A DNA stretch of 64,000 bases from Epithemia pelagica (taxonomy: Eukaryota > Bacillariophyta > Bacillariophyceae > Surirellales > Surirellaceae): contig OX337235.1 in the NCBI GenBank assembly GCA_946965045.2, positions 2,185,508-2,249,507 on the forward strand. Direction: 5' to 3'. A model generated the notes under the pieces. That model did not search any database. It was not told the DNA's origin and was given only the letters and a program-made list of their open reading frames with translations. Position numbers and translations under genes: made by a program. Below, one piece after another: positions 1 to 10,961 of the stretch; the stretch's first letter is position 1, and the number at the start of each line of letters is the position of its first letter.

Positions 1-2
1 AC

Positions 3-551
3 ATGGCAGCTTTGATTTCGGAGAGAATGCGCGGGGGTAAGAACAAGGATGGGGGCAGGTCCCGGAACAAGTCTGGTGAATGGAAGCAAAGTGAATTGGA
101 CAAATTCATATCTGAGAACGACTGGGAGGCTGTATCAGAATACATAGCTCGCCTCCGCTCGAAAAGCAGGGCAGAATACAGTGGGACAAGAGGCACATCG
201 GATTCCCGTAGATCATCACAACGTAAGGGAAAATATTCCGAGATGATTTCATCAGGAAAGCCTCCTTCAAGCAGCTCCAAGTCACGCCGTTCTTCCGGAT
301 ATATGGACGACGAGTCGAACAGAGGCAGTTCGATGAAAAAGAGATTTGGAGCTCGATCACAGCTTCAACACACTTCAATTGGATCAGTTGACAGGAGCTC
401 CTCAAGTGAAGTCTCCGAATCTGATGAATCTGCCTTTTTTAGCTCAGAATCATCTTCGAGTGCTCCTCCCCGCCATCAGCGTTACGATCGTCGTCGTCCT
501 AGTGGAATGCATAGCAAACCGAGCGGTCGAAAAGGTCAGTCGAGATACTGA
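3..551 (+). CDS. C-terminal part of an unrecognised low-complexity protein
   Basis: An open frame runs from the left window edge to a TGA at 549-551. The first ATG is at position 3, but upstream exons may lie outside the window, so the start is not certain. The protein is basic and serine/arginine-rich. A short ordered stretch near residues 25-50 (SELDKFISENDWEAVSEYIARLR) looks like an amphipathic helix; everything after it is disordered Ser/Arg/Gly-rich sequence with poly-Ser runs. I recognise no domain. The helix pattern (acidic, then xxYIARLRSKSR) loosely resembles the C-terminal helix of the disordered proteins at 17.6 and 26.9 kb, but the similarity is too weak to call homology. Confidence 0.5.
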   Translation: MAALISERMRGGKNKDGGRSRNKSGEWKQSELDKFISENDWEAVSEYIARLRSKSRAEYSGTRGTSDSRRSSQRKGKYSEMISSGKPPSSSSKSRRSSGYMDDESNRGSSMKKRFGARSQLQHTSIGSVDRSSSSEVSESDESAFFSSESSSSAPPRHQRYDRRRPSGMHSKPSGRKGQSRY

Positions 552-711
552 AAAGGATATTTGTGTAAAAAGCCTTATTGATACAGTTAATGTAGAAGTT
601 AAGTTCCAACCCCACACATGTTAAACAGTGCAATGTTTCTTGTGACTATGCGGAAGAAAACTACACATCTATCGCTGCCTATAAAAGTTGCATGCTATGC
701 GAAAGTCTACT

Positions 712-2655
712 TTACTCTGGTCTGTACACCAGGAGAATCCCACTGAGTCCATTTCGATCACGGCCCATCGCATATTCGTACCCTTGTTCATTTAGCCAAC
801 TGATGACTGCAGTTTCCAAGGCTCCCCCTCCCTTTTGGTGTGTTCTGCTGCCAACGTGGTGACCTGTCCCCGTAACAATCCACACCTGACCATGGCGCTC
901 AAATTTCAATGGCAACACGTTAGAGAGGACGTGACTGAACGTCTTTGTGGACTGAAAATGGAGGTCAACGACGTTCTCTCTTCGCGGTCCTGCCGACTGT
1001 TCCGATACAACTCTATACCGTTCCATCGGGTCAGCAATGTAGAAGGCTGATGCATCCCGATTCTCGTGAGCGCTCCAAAGCTCTTGTGGGATATCCACCT
1101 TTTTCGGCTTGTATTTTGTGCGGGCATTTAACCGGGAGTTCGTGCTTTGATCTGTGAATTGGGGTGATTTGGATGAGTATCCCTGTGAAGCAACGTTTGC
1201 AAAAGTAGAGGAAGCTAGTTTCTTTGGAACCGAATGGTTGCTGCTCCAAACTGAAGGAGTACCACCCAGCGCCAGCAGTGAAGGCGTGTGGTGTTTGCTG
1301 CTTTTGTTGGTGCTTGATCCTTGCGTCGGAGCTTGGTACGAAGTTTTAGCTGTAGTCTGACTTCCTAGTGACGGAAAATCAGCCTGTTGATACTCTTGCT
1401 GTTGTTGTGCGAGGCCTTCCAATAGCCGAGGGTTAAATCCATGCAAAAAGCGACAAGTTGGGCCTTTTCCACATCTCCCTCGTAGCCAGAACATGCATGT
1501 ACTGCCACCAATGTCATGCGAGAACTGGCAGTCACTCCGATAACAGCCATTCTGTAAAAAGTGACGGCAAATCGGAGGAGCATTTAAAACAGAATCAATC
1601 AAAAACTGGGCTACGTTGACATCTGCTTGGGCCATTTGCGAAGCAGCCACTGCGGCTTCCTCTGAAACGTCAACGTTCATGGAAAGCAGAATCTCCGTTG
1701 CAGTTCCGTACTGTTGCTCCTCTAGATAAAAGTCTCCTAGACCGGCTCCCTCCGAGACATTTGATAATGTGGAGTCAGGTTGGATGGGCACGAGAGTAGG
1801 TGATGCTTGTTGGGCACTGAATGCCTCGTCAATGCTGCTTTGCCTTGATCTACTGGCAGGCACAAACAAAGTACTTGCAAGGTCCTTCGCCTCATGGGTT
1901 TTGACACCACTACTTCTTTTTGGTGCTTTTTTCTTGTTAGACGTTGAAGACTCTGTGGATAATGCACCCAGAGGTGGAAATGCGTTTTCATCTGCTGCCG
2001 AGTTGCTCATACTATAGGTTTGCGTTGGACTGTGCGCACTTGATTCCGAAATTGATGCGGATAGGTTCCGACCTACCCTGGGTGTAGCTGGGTCGTCCAG
2101 GGCCCCCAAAAGATCCACAGGAATTAAATCATCTGCATGCAGTGGAGATGCCAATGTCGTCTTCTTTTCCTCAATGGGCGTTCCATAGGTATCGCCGTGT
2201 ACAAACATGGATTGTTGTGGATTGTCCTCCAACAGTTCAGGTACGGGTCTCTTTGCATTATCAGTCACATTGGCCAGTGAATCTAAAAGACTTGAAGCAC
2301 TACCGCCCTCGATACTTCTCCACGGAATCTTATTGGTTCGAACTGCATGTCCAATTGTGTCAAGAGATTCGATTGCTTCTTTCTCCGTACAGGCACAATG
2401 CTCTTGCACGAGCTCAACCAAACTTTCATAATCCGGAATATCCTTAATGCTTTCATAATCCTCTCCCGCGCTTCGAAGCGAGGAGGTCACGTAGGATCCC
2501 AAGCTCTCATCGGGAGGCGGTAGGTTTGTTTTGACACGAGATTCTAGCACTTTTTGTGCATATTCATCAACGTCTTCTGGAGAACAGGCTCGCCCATTAT
2601 CTCTGGGCTCGAAAGGGTCACTGTCCCCTATTCTCTTCCAAGATGTGTGGGACAT
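712..2655 (-). CDS. CCCH zinc-finger and Smr-domain protein
   Basis: Protein of 647 residues from the ATG at 2655 (MSHTSWKRIG...). The frame stays open about 20 codons further upstream, but that stretch does not look coding. Two CCCH zinc fingers are visible around residues 360-410: C-x7-C-x4-C-x3-H (CRHFLQNGCYRSDCQFSH) and C-x7-C-x5-C-x3-H (CMFWLRGRCGKGPTCRFLH). A helical, CUE/UBA-like segment precedes them. The last ~85 residues form an Smr domain, with VDLHF near its start and TGTGHH as the conserved loop. The remainder is disordered Ser/Thr/Gln-rich linker. Tandem CCCH fingers normally bind RNA and Smr domains are often RNA nucleases or nicking modules, so a cytoplasmic role in mRNA turnover or surveillance is a reasonable inference. 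Confidence 0.88.
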   Translation of the reverse strand: MSHTSWKRIGDSDPFEPRDNGRACSPEDVDEYAQKVLESRVKTNLPPPDESLGSYVTSSLRSAGEDYESIKDIPDYESLVELVQEHCACTEKEAIESLDTIGHAVRTNKIPWRSIEGGSASSLLDSLANVTDNAKRPVPELLEDNPQQSMFVHGDTYGTPIEEKKTTLASPLHADDLIPVDLLGALDDPATPRVGRNLSASISESSAHSPTQTYSMSNSAADENAFPPLGALSTESSTSNKKKAPKRSSGVKTHEAKDLASTLFVPASRSRQSSIDEAFSAQQASPTLVPIQPDSTLSNVSEGAGLGDFYLEEQQYGTATEILLSMNVDVSEEAAVAASQMAQADVNVAQFLIDSVLNAPPICRHFLQNGCYRSDCQFSHDIGGSTCMFWLRGRCGKGPTCRFLHGFNPRLLEGLAQQQQEYQQADFPSLGSQTTAKTSYQAPTQGSSTNKSSKHHTPSLLALGGTPSVWSSNHSVPKKLASSTFANVASQGYSSKSPQFTDQSTNSRLNARTKYKPKKVDIPQELWSAHENRDASAFYIADPMERYRVVSEQSAGPRRENVVDLHFQSTKTFSHVLSNVLPLKFERHGQVWIVTGTGHHVGSRTHQKGGGALETAVISWLNEQGYEYAMGRDRNGLSGILLVYRPE

Positions 2656-4568
2656 TCGTGCCAAGACAACAAAAAAGAGTTTTGCGTGTACCACGATCGT
2701 TGTGTGATTGATCAATGCGGATTCGGGAGATTCAAGTCAGCCTTCAAACAGCGTCAACCATTTCCAGCTTGGCTTCTTGGGCGTCCTCACGCGTTCCACC
2801 GATTCAACCTCGTTACTGCTTCTAACTATCTGTTTCCCTGTGGGATCTTCAGATAACAACCGGTTCTTTGTAATGTTGTGATACTGATGCAATGATGCCT
2901 CTGCCCATTGCCACTATGGCCACCTGATTCGTTGGATGAGTAATGAGTGCTAACACGCAGTTAACTAAAAGTTCCAGAGAAAGCTTTATTATACTTAATT
3001 TCGATTAATACACTTCAATTGTTATACTTTACAGCATAGCAGCTTGATGTCACTTCGCTGGGATGACATCACTATAACAATTTTTTGTACGAATGTCGAT
3101 GTGAGACACGAAAAGGACATAAGACACTTTTCTTGAGGACAAAAGGGAAGAATCGAGGCGAGCTACCCATGCTATTCAAATAAGGATGGTAGGAATTCTC
3201 AACCTCTAGTGTGAAGTGTAAAGTTATTTCCCCATCGAGGGAAAGCAGACAGAAAGAGTATGATCAGACTCAAAGTCAATCTCCATTCATTGTGGAAATG
3301 GTTGATCAACAGAGATCCAAAGTTGATTCATGAGGTGATGAAAGCCTATCGCTTCAATGCGATTGCAGAGAATACACTAGGACATTGCCGATTGGAGTGA
3401 CCTTGACATCTAGGTACTGTAGTCATGAAGATACATCATACATCATGCGTGGACCTAACAAGTGCTCCCAGAGGCAACAACAGTGCAAGATACGAAGCTA
3501 CAATTTCTAGGAGTAGTTTCTGGAGTTCGCCACGGACCCACGTAACAACGAAATCTGGGCATCGTCAGGGGCGGATTGTGGATGTGGGAACAAGAAAGGT
3601 TGCGCCTAACGCCTCTTCCACGGAACAACGGCTACATGGCAATTGGCAATTCGCTCCACTATTATGTCTCACCTCTCACCCCATTACAACGAATTACTCC
3701 TATGACCACATCTCTTTTGCTAAATCTAGCCAATAAAGGATTCACCAAAATATGTTAGTGTGATGGAAGATGGAATCCATAAGAGTCATGTCAGTTTGCG
3801 AATCAGAAGGAAGGGTTAACTCCAAATAATTGACTTAGAGTAGCACATGCTCCGAATAACACGACGAAATAGCTCTGTTCGCAAAATATGTTGAGGAAGT
3901 TTCCTTTAGCAAATCCATTAGACCGTCATGGTGAAACTGGGGTATCCTGCATATCCGCTTCCATTTCTCGTCTTCTTTTGTAACGAAGAAATAAGAAACT
4001 CAAAACCTACGGGCAAAAGCTACTGCCGGTACCCCTGTGATCAGTTCTTCTTTGCTGGGGGGGTGTTTGGGGTTTGGGGGTGAAGTGGGGATCCTTGTAT
4101 TTCATTCCTGCTTCATTCACGCAACCGAGCCCAAACTGTGCAAACGCAGCAATGGTCCGCTATGACGGTTTTTGTTCCTCATTCTTTACATGTTTGGTAG
4201 TTGGCGATGGGGTGGGGCCATGTTCATGATTCAGGGGGGCGCGATGCGCGCTGGGCGTTGGCGGGTCCACGGTCCCCCAACCGAAAACGCGCAGTCCAAC
4301 CGAACGCCCCAAAAGTGTGCGTCCGATGAGACTCCAACCGTCCAATCGTATGGCGACCAACGACCGATGGCATGCTTTTTTGCGGGACTTGAGCAGCCAG
4401 CCAGATCATAGACCTCCGATAATTATTGGAACAGTCTGTTAGCGCATGTACGGCCAAAATCCACACCATCCCATTGCTCCTACCTCTACACAAAAAGTCA
4501 ATTGGGCATCCATCCAACAAGAGCAACAAGGAGATTGCTGACCCATTACAGCCTTGTGGGAGTGGACC
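2656..4568. other. Intergenic region, divergent promoters
   Basis: About 1.9 kb between the divergent CCCH-Smr gene and the PDZ surface-protein gene. Short open frames here (for example 3425-3736) have no recognisable protein character. The right half is G-rich on the + strand and includes a four-run G tract at 4057-4090. I see no RNA gene or transposon end. Confidence 0.6.
4057..4090 (+). other. Potential G-quadruplex tract
   Basis: Four guanine runs of 7, 4, 5 and 4 bases are separated by loops of 5, 3 and 6 bases. This satisfies the usual G-quadruplex pattern with runs of at least four G. It lies about 480 bp upstream of the start codon of the PDZ surface-protein gene, on that gene's coding strand. 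Confidence 0.6.
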
Positions 4569-6952
4569 ATGAAGTTTGGGATTGAATCCTCTCTGTTCTG
4601 TTTTTTCTCAGCCACTCTGTTGGTCGAATTATGTCAGGTTGCTGCCAATGATTGGAATCAACTTTCAACAAACCACCGCAGACCATGTTCAACCTTCACT
4701 ATGGAATCCAAAGGTAGGTGCGGGACATGCACGAGAGATCCAATCTCTCATGTGTTATCACGCCTTGGGAGCTCCTCTCACAGGAAGTCTTTTACGTGAT
4801 TTTGGCATGCTGTCACAGTCGATAGTGGACGTAATATCCAATGTATCTGTCGAAGCGGAGACCACGTACTTGTCGAACGCAGTGTTCATTCGTGTTTGGA
4901 GATGATAAACGACCCTCTCCTTGTCAATGAGAAAACTAGCATATCCATGAACGTTGATCATGGCTTCCAAGAGATATTATCACAACAAATACACATGTCC
5001 GACGTTATCAAAGATCAAGGTAGGGCGACGTCAGATGCTCAGTTGGTATCTGGATTATCACGAGACAGCAGCAATCGACGACGTATGAGACACAGGAGAC
5101 TGAATGACCCTGGAAGCCCCACACCTGTCACGCCTCCACCTACTCCCACTCCACCGCCTCCTCCAACCAACCCACCAACACCTGCTCCTACCCCGCAACC
5201 AACGCCAGGTCCTACGGCAGCACCTTCGAGCAGACCGTCGAGCGACCCTACCAGCTCGCCATCGAGCAGACCGTCGCGACAACCCACTCCACAACCTACA
5301 CCCTCACCAACGGCGGCTCCTACAGATTCCCCTTCGTCGCGTCCTTCGTCCTCTCCGTCTGCTTCACCTCAAGCAAGTCCTTCGTCACAACCGTCGGGTG
5401 GACCAACACGAAATCCAACTCCAGGTCCCACGGTCGCTCCAACCGTGTCGGCGCAACCCTCGTCGAGCCCGTCCGTTTCGCCCACCGATGTGCCTTCTGT
5501 CACCCCATCCTTCTCCCCAACTGGAACGGTAGGTTATCCAGGTACCTCAAATGTACTGCGACTCTGCCCCTCTTGAGTGTCTCACATGTGCGATTGCGTG
5601 TTCAGCCATCGGTAGCTCCCTCCGCTGCGCCGTCGTCACTTCCATCCGCGAGTCCTTCTCTACCAGAACAACAGTTTGACATTAATGTGTCGATTGAAAT
5701 GCAACTGCCTGGCCTCATGTCGGAGGGGGCTCAGGGAGAGGTATTTGATTTTCAGTTGGGAGTGGCTCAGACGATTGACGAATCTATCAAGAATGGAGAC
5801 TATGGGGAACCCTTGTTCGATCTGAAAGTTTTTGCCAACTTTATCACGCAGGAACGAACGAAACAAACACCGCCCGCTGGAACTCGGCGTTTGGAGGTTT
5901 CAGGCGTCCGAATCATTTTGGTGGTTCGGATTTTGTTTCGGTCCATTGACAAACGGGAAAAGTCCGAGGTCGAAATCATGATTGGTGATGCGTTCAACAA
6001 CGAGCTTGAGCGTGAGACGTTCGTTGGACGTTTGAGCACACAAAATAGCTTCTTTGAGCAAGCAGCTGTTGACAAGGTCGAAGTAGAGGGTGTCGAGCCG
6101 GAAGAAGAAAAGCCTGAGGGAAATGATGGATCAGGAGGCGGTGCAACCACTTTAATCATCATTGCTTGTGCGGCTGGAGGTGTCTGTTTGGCTCTCATGG
6201 CACTTGGAGTCCTCGCGGTAAGGAGATCTTCGAGCTTCAAGTCTTTGGGGACGCCTGAGGAGGATGAAATGATTGGCGAAGAACAAAGTCAAAGTCAAAC
6301 ACCGACAGAATCAAAGCTGGCGGTATCAACCGAAATTCTTGTGGAACGGCAAGACGACATTAGTACCCTTGGGGACCCAGTCTTTGGATTGGGTGGGATG
6401 ATGACTGGTAATGCCGAAAGGGATGAACAAACCGCAAGCGTGGGCAATGATTACGATTACACGAAACAATACCTCAGAGCACAAGGATTAGCCTCTCTCG
6501 AAGAAAGTCGCGAGTTGTCGCGGGATCGCTTAGGATCTGGAGGTTCCTTTGAGCAAACACGTAGCAACTCCAACAATTCGGGGGCCTTCTCCAAGCTGAA
6601 CAATCCTGTGACTCCTTCGGTGTTTTCGGACGAGGCCTCTTTTGAACTCAAGTTTGGCGAAGGAGCTGTGGAAAATCGGTTTGAAGTCACTGTTCCACCA
6701 GGAAAACTTGGCATGGTGATTGACACTCCGAACGGAGGGGTACCTGCTGTTCGTGCCATCAAACCGGAAAGCGTTCTTGCGTCCAAGGTTCAAGTTGGGG
6801 ATCGATTGGTTGCCGTGGACGGAGACGATGTGACGGCCATGACAACCGTGCAGGTTTCCAAACTGATTAGTCTCAAGTCAGACCAACAACGTGTTTTGGC
6901 GTTTTTGACTTCTCGAGACATTCGGTTGAATGATTCAACCGATGGAGCCTGA
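4569..6952 (+). CDS. Single-pass surface protein with P/T/S-rich stalk and cytoplasmic PDZ domain (copy A)
   Basis: Three exons: 4569-4713, 4819-5528, 5606-6952 (introns 105 and 77 nt, GTAGGT donors, AG acceptors, phases 1 and 0), giving 733 residues. Order: hydrophobic signal peptide (residues ~1-25), short Cys-containing head, P/T/S-rich stalk (~145-315), folded ectodomain beginning at EQQFDINVSIEM, TM helix (~464-487, TLIIIACAAGGVCLALMAL), then a cytoplasmic tail with STLGDPV and DEQTASVGNDYDYTKQY motifs, and a C-terminal PDZ domain (~643-725, PGKLGMVIDTPNG...VGDRLVAVDGDDV). The tail motifs and PDZ are nearly identical in copy B (7412-9793). This suggests a cell-surface adhesion or sensing protein anchored to an intracellular complex; the ligand is unknown. 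The first exon is the least certain part. Confidence 0.85.
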
Positions 6953-7411
6953 AACAAAAGGAACAAGCATTGCTGACCATGGGACCCGTGGGTTGTTGGA
7001 AACTCACAAACATCCCAAACTCACAACTTGGTTCGTCGTCTCGAAAACGCACGATTATGGGTTCAAATAATCATGGCATTCACACATCATGGATCCATAC
7101 GCCCTGTGTTGTTGCTATGTACTACTCATTGAGGGATGCAGAATTCTCTGCTATCTATGGCCTCAGAAATTTTAATGTGAGATTAGATGTCTTTTTCTAC
7201 TTGCGATATCTTTGGTAGTTAAGAATGGATTGTTCTCTCCTCTCAGTAATAGGTTATTAATAATTCGCACCCCCAAAACAAACATGTCACCAAAAGCCTT
7301 TAGATGGTTTTTTTGTCCGAAGGATGGATTTAGCGTTTCAAGACAAGAACTGAAATCACGCACAAACAATTGAAAGATCTACAGAAACCACGACATGGTT
7401 TGCGCTGATAT
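6953..7411. other. Convergent intergenic region
   Basis: 459 bp between the stop codons of the two tail-to-tail PDZ surface-protein genes. It presumably holds both 3' UTRs. I see no gene, and no obvious hairpin or transposon remnant at the junction of the inverted pair. Confidence 0.6.
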
Positions 7412-9793
7412 TTAATATGCTTCCTCGTCGATGTCATCTATCTGTTCATTTAGCAACTCGGACGCTCCAAATCTCGCAAAAGTCAAAGCCCGAGTTTGGT
7501 CGGATTTCAAACTGATCAACTTTGAAACTTGTACCGCCGTCATTGCGGTGACATCATCTCCATCAACCGCTAACAGACGATCCCCCACAAGAACCTTATT
7601 GGCAAGAACGCTTTCAGGTTTGACTGCATGAACAATTGGTGAACTTCCATTGGGTGTATCGATGACCATCCCAAGTTTACCGGGTGGTACCTCCAATTCA
7701 AATTGTTCTTCCATTGATTCCGGTACATATTCCTGGTCGTCGTTCGAGACGTCGTCCGAGAATACATAAGCGCCGACAGGGCCTACAAACTTCCCATGTG
7801 AACCCGAATGACTCGAGGGAGTGGGTGAAGTCCCTGATTCCCTATACTGTCTTGACACATCGCCGCTGTCTCCAAGGGAGGAGAGCCCCTGTGCTTTGAG
7901 GTATTGCTTTGTATAGTCGTAGTCATTTCCTACGCTTGCAGTTTGTTCATCTCTTTCAGCGTTGGACCCAATCAGTCCACCACCAACTCCAAAGACAGGA
8001 TCACCAAGGGTACTGATGTCGTCCTGCCGTTCGACCAAGACTTCTGAACCAACATCAAGCCTCCTGTCAGGTGTTTGCTGACTTCCCCCGCCTTCCATAT
8101 CTTCAGGTGAACCAACGGATATGAAGCTGGATCTTCTTCGAAAGGAAAGGAGGCCCAATGCCACCAACGCCGCAAAGCCTCCCCCGGAAGCACCCAGTAC
8201 AATATAAAGAAAGTTGCTGTTGGTTGAAGGAGGTATGTCGCTGACGAGCTGCTCTTCCTGTGGTTGAACACCTTCCACCTCAACCATTTCTACAGTGGAA
8301 CCAGAAAAGAAAGATGGGTTCCTCTGTACAAGCCGATCAATAAAAAGCTGGCGCTCGTTTTCGTTGTTTAAGGAATCGCCAATAAGCAGCTCAATGTCGT
8401 CATTGTCTCTTGTTTCCGCCGATTTAAACAGTATCCGAATCACCAGAAATATTTTAAATGTTGACTGCTGGAGACGACGAACGTCTGGCGGAACGAAAGT
8501 TGTGTTCACTTGATTCGACACATCTGCGATAACTGTTAGATCCATCAATGGAGCATCTTCAAAATCGGTATTTTGTATTGAATCGAGAATGTGTTCTGCA
8601 AGGGCCAGCTCATAGTCGAAGATTTGATTAACCATTCTGTCGGTAAGTTGCATTTCAATTGCAAGGTTGACGTTGAAGCGCTGCTCTGGAAGAGAAGGAC
8701 TGGCAGAGGGCAGTGAAGAAGGCGAAGCTGATGGACTAGAGGATGGCTAAGGAGCAGCAAAGTTCATTTAGCGAATAAGACTGTTCGGCCCATGCTCTCG
8801 GGGAAAATTTGGTTACTTACCACATCGGACGGGCTTGCAGAGGGCGATGTCGATGGTGCGCTTGTGGGGGAAAGAGAAGGCGAAGACGATGGATATGAAG
8901 ATATGCTGGGAGAAGTAGATGGTGTCGACGACGGTGCAGCGGATGGCATTGACGATGGTGTCGACGACGGCGCAGAGGATGGTGGAGATGATGGATTTGT
9001 CGAAGGGATCGAACTAGGTAAACTCGATGGTTGAGAGGATGGCCCGGCCGAGGGTCTTTCGCTCGGAGACGACGAAGGCCGAAGGGACGGTGACCCTGAA
9101 GGACTTGTTGTCGGGTGAAACGACGGACTAGCGCTCGGGGTGGATGTCGGAGAGAAAGAAGGAGATTGAGACGGTGAAGTGGACGGATTGGATGATGGCC
9201 TGTTCGTCGGTGAAGAAGATGGCCTTGAGGAAGGCGTTGCTGATGGCTGGGGAGATGGTTGCTTTGACGGAATGGATGATGGCCTATGTGAAGGTTGTTG
9301 AGTGGGTCTCAATGTTGGTAAAAAGGTTGGAGAGACTGTTGGAGACGACGTTGGTACCGGTGTTGGGGCAAGAGTGGGAAACGGGGTGGGAACTAAGGTG
9401 GGCGACACTGTCGGGGCAGTAGAGGGTTGCGGTGTTGGTAAAGGTGTGGGTGCTGGTGTTGGCGCTGCGGTTGTCGGAGGGGGCGTTGGCTGAGGGGTAG
9501 GAAAGAACGTTGGAGCTGATACTGGAGAAGCAGTCGGTTCTGTCGGACAAGAAAAAGTTAGAGCAATCTTGCGAAATAATGGCATGGCAATGAGCGGACA
9601 ATCATAATGACTTACGGGCGTTTGTTTGCGGCGACCAAACACATAGGAGGAGATGAAGTGCGATCCATGTTGGTCTCTTTATGCAGAAATGAACATGTTT
9701 GGACTTTGCTTTTTGTTCGTCGGTTGGGCCTTCCTTGTCCGAGGTGACCTGAGAAGATTGTTGAAGGGATCGTTTTCGAGTTCGTTCCATCAT
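7412..9793 (-). CDS. Single-pass surface protein with P/T/S-rich stalk and cytoplasmic PDZ domain (copy B)
   Basis: Three exons on the minus strand: 9793-9616, 9539-8821, 8746-7412 (introns 76 and 74 nt, both GTAAGT...AG, phases 1 and 0), giving 743 residues. Intron number, phase and the position of intron 2 match copy A. The start is the first of two adjacent ATGs. Residues ~38-58 (RPTWIALHLLLCVWSP...) form a signal or signal-anchor helix after a basic N-terminus. A long P/T/S-rich stalk (~61-325) is followed by the same ectodomain (RFNVNLAIEMQL...), a TM helix (~477-500), STLGDPV and DEQTASVGNDYDYTKQY tail motifs, and a PDZ domain (~647-730) ending in an acidic tail. It is an inverted duplicate of copy A with a diverged stalk. 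Confidence 0.88.
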
Positions 9794-10355
9794 TGTCAAG
9801 TACACTGAACAAGCTTTGTTCTAGAAACAATGTCGGAGCAAGTTGTATAGAAGAACCACCGTGTTGGGCAACAAAGAACAGAGAGATGATGGATTTGAAC
9901 TAGCCGACCGAGACACAAGAATCAAACAGGGTTCGCCCGTCAAACTCCACTTAGAGGTGCACAATGTGAAGCGTGGATGAGGATGAGGATGATCTCATCA
10001 ATTATCCATGAATGGGAAAGCTTCTTTCGTTGGGTCCCCGTCAATCGTAGACTTGTATAGCATGGCCCCGGTTGGATGCAACGGATCTCGTTGTTCGGTT
10101 GCTGCACGCGTCACGAGTGGTCCGGGATACGGTGTCATTTAATGAGACGAGTTCAAAATTCGAACGGCTTCTAAGCACGACTTAGATGATACTCTTTCAA
10201 TCATTGTAATGAATATAGCCCCATCTCAGTACTCGGACCAAAGTCCCGACATCGAACGAGTCGTACGAACCACGGATGGGGCATAGATCGAGAAAGGAAG
10301 TAGGACAAGGAGTACTCGCACAGAAATATCCGGCATGCGACATCCATGACTTGTA
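9794..10355. other. Intergenic region upstream of PDZ copy B
   Basis: Promoter side of the minus-strand PDZ gene. A short GATGAG repeat lies near 9975-9993. No coding sequence or RNA gene is recognisable. Confidence 0.5.
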
Positions 10356-10961
10356 AGGGCTGGGTAAGCCGATCCATGTTCGGCTAAGTAGGCTCAGTAC
10401 ATTAATCTACGTAGAGTACATAAAATCAGATAGTACACGTCACGCCGGAAATGGTCGGAATTTCAAAAAAATGCAAAAACGCTCGACAATGATGGCGAGA
10501 TCCGGTGACGCCGTATGCATTCACTCATGCATCGCATAAACATCCAACCACCGTAAGTCCTTTGCCTTTACCTTTGAAATGGTTGTCTGAAATTACAGAA
10601 GATTTGCCAAGTTGGCTGAAAAGGTACGCTCATTTTTCTGCAGTGATGAAATCGAACGACCGCCCTAACTCATTCATTTTTCAAGGGTGCCTGAATCAAA
10701 GTGAAAGCAAAGTTGCTCTAGTAGTAAAGATTCTTATTGTAAAAGTGATTCAGGCAGGCTCAATTGCTCAGGAAGTTATTGCCATGGGGGTGATGATTTC
10801 CATCATTGTCGAGCGATGGCTTCCAATTTGCATTGTTTCTCGTGGCAGCAAGTTTTCAATTTGAGACCATCCGCCCCACTTGTTACACTCATGAAAATAG
10901 TACTACGTAGATTAATGTACTGAGCCTACTTAGCCGAACATGGATCGGCTTACCCAGCCCT
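10356..10961. mobile_element. MITE with 59-bp perfect terminal inverted repeats
   Basis: The left end (10356-10414, starting AGGGCTGGGTAAGCCG) and the right end (10903-10961) are perfect inverted repeats over 59 bp by eye. TA dinucleotides flank both ends (10354-10355 and 10962-10963), consistent with a TA target duplication. Total length is 606 bp. No transposase is encoded, so this is a non-autonomous element; the TA duplication points to a Tc1/mariner-type parent, which is inference. The internal part contains a 119-codon open frame of unknown origin. Confidence 0.85.
10505..10864 (+). CDS. Unrecognised open frame inside the MITE
   Basis: A 119-codon frame starting ATG and ending TGA lies wholly between the inverted repeats. 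The C-terminal half has a hydrophobic stretch (VALVVKILIVKVIQAGSIAQ...), but there is no transposase signature and no similarity I recognise. It may be noncoding filler or a captured host fragment. Confidence 0.15.
   Translation: MTPYAFTHASHKHPTTVSPLPLPLKWLSEITEDLPSWLKRYAHFSAVMKSNDRPNSFIFQGCLNQSESKVALVVKILIVKVIQAGSIAQEVIAMGVMISIIVERWLPICIVSRGSKFSI

Noticed and set aside
3425-3736. 103-codon plus-strand frame in the CCCH/PDZ intergenic region
   Set aside because: No domain, composition typical of noncoding sequence, overlapping frames of similar length.
5039-5294. Minus-strand frames rich in Gly/Val/Asp or Arg/Trp opposite the P/T/S stalk of PDZ copy A
   Set aside because: Antisense shadows of the repetitive Pro/Thr/Ser codons; they end with the repeat region.
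8792-9493. Plus-strand Gly/Val/Asp-rich frames opposite PDZ copy B
   Set aside because: Same antisense effect; the minus-strand gene has matching introns and a paralogue.
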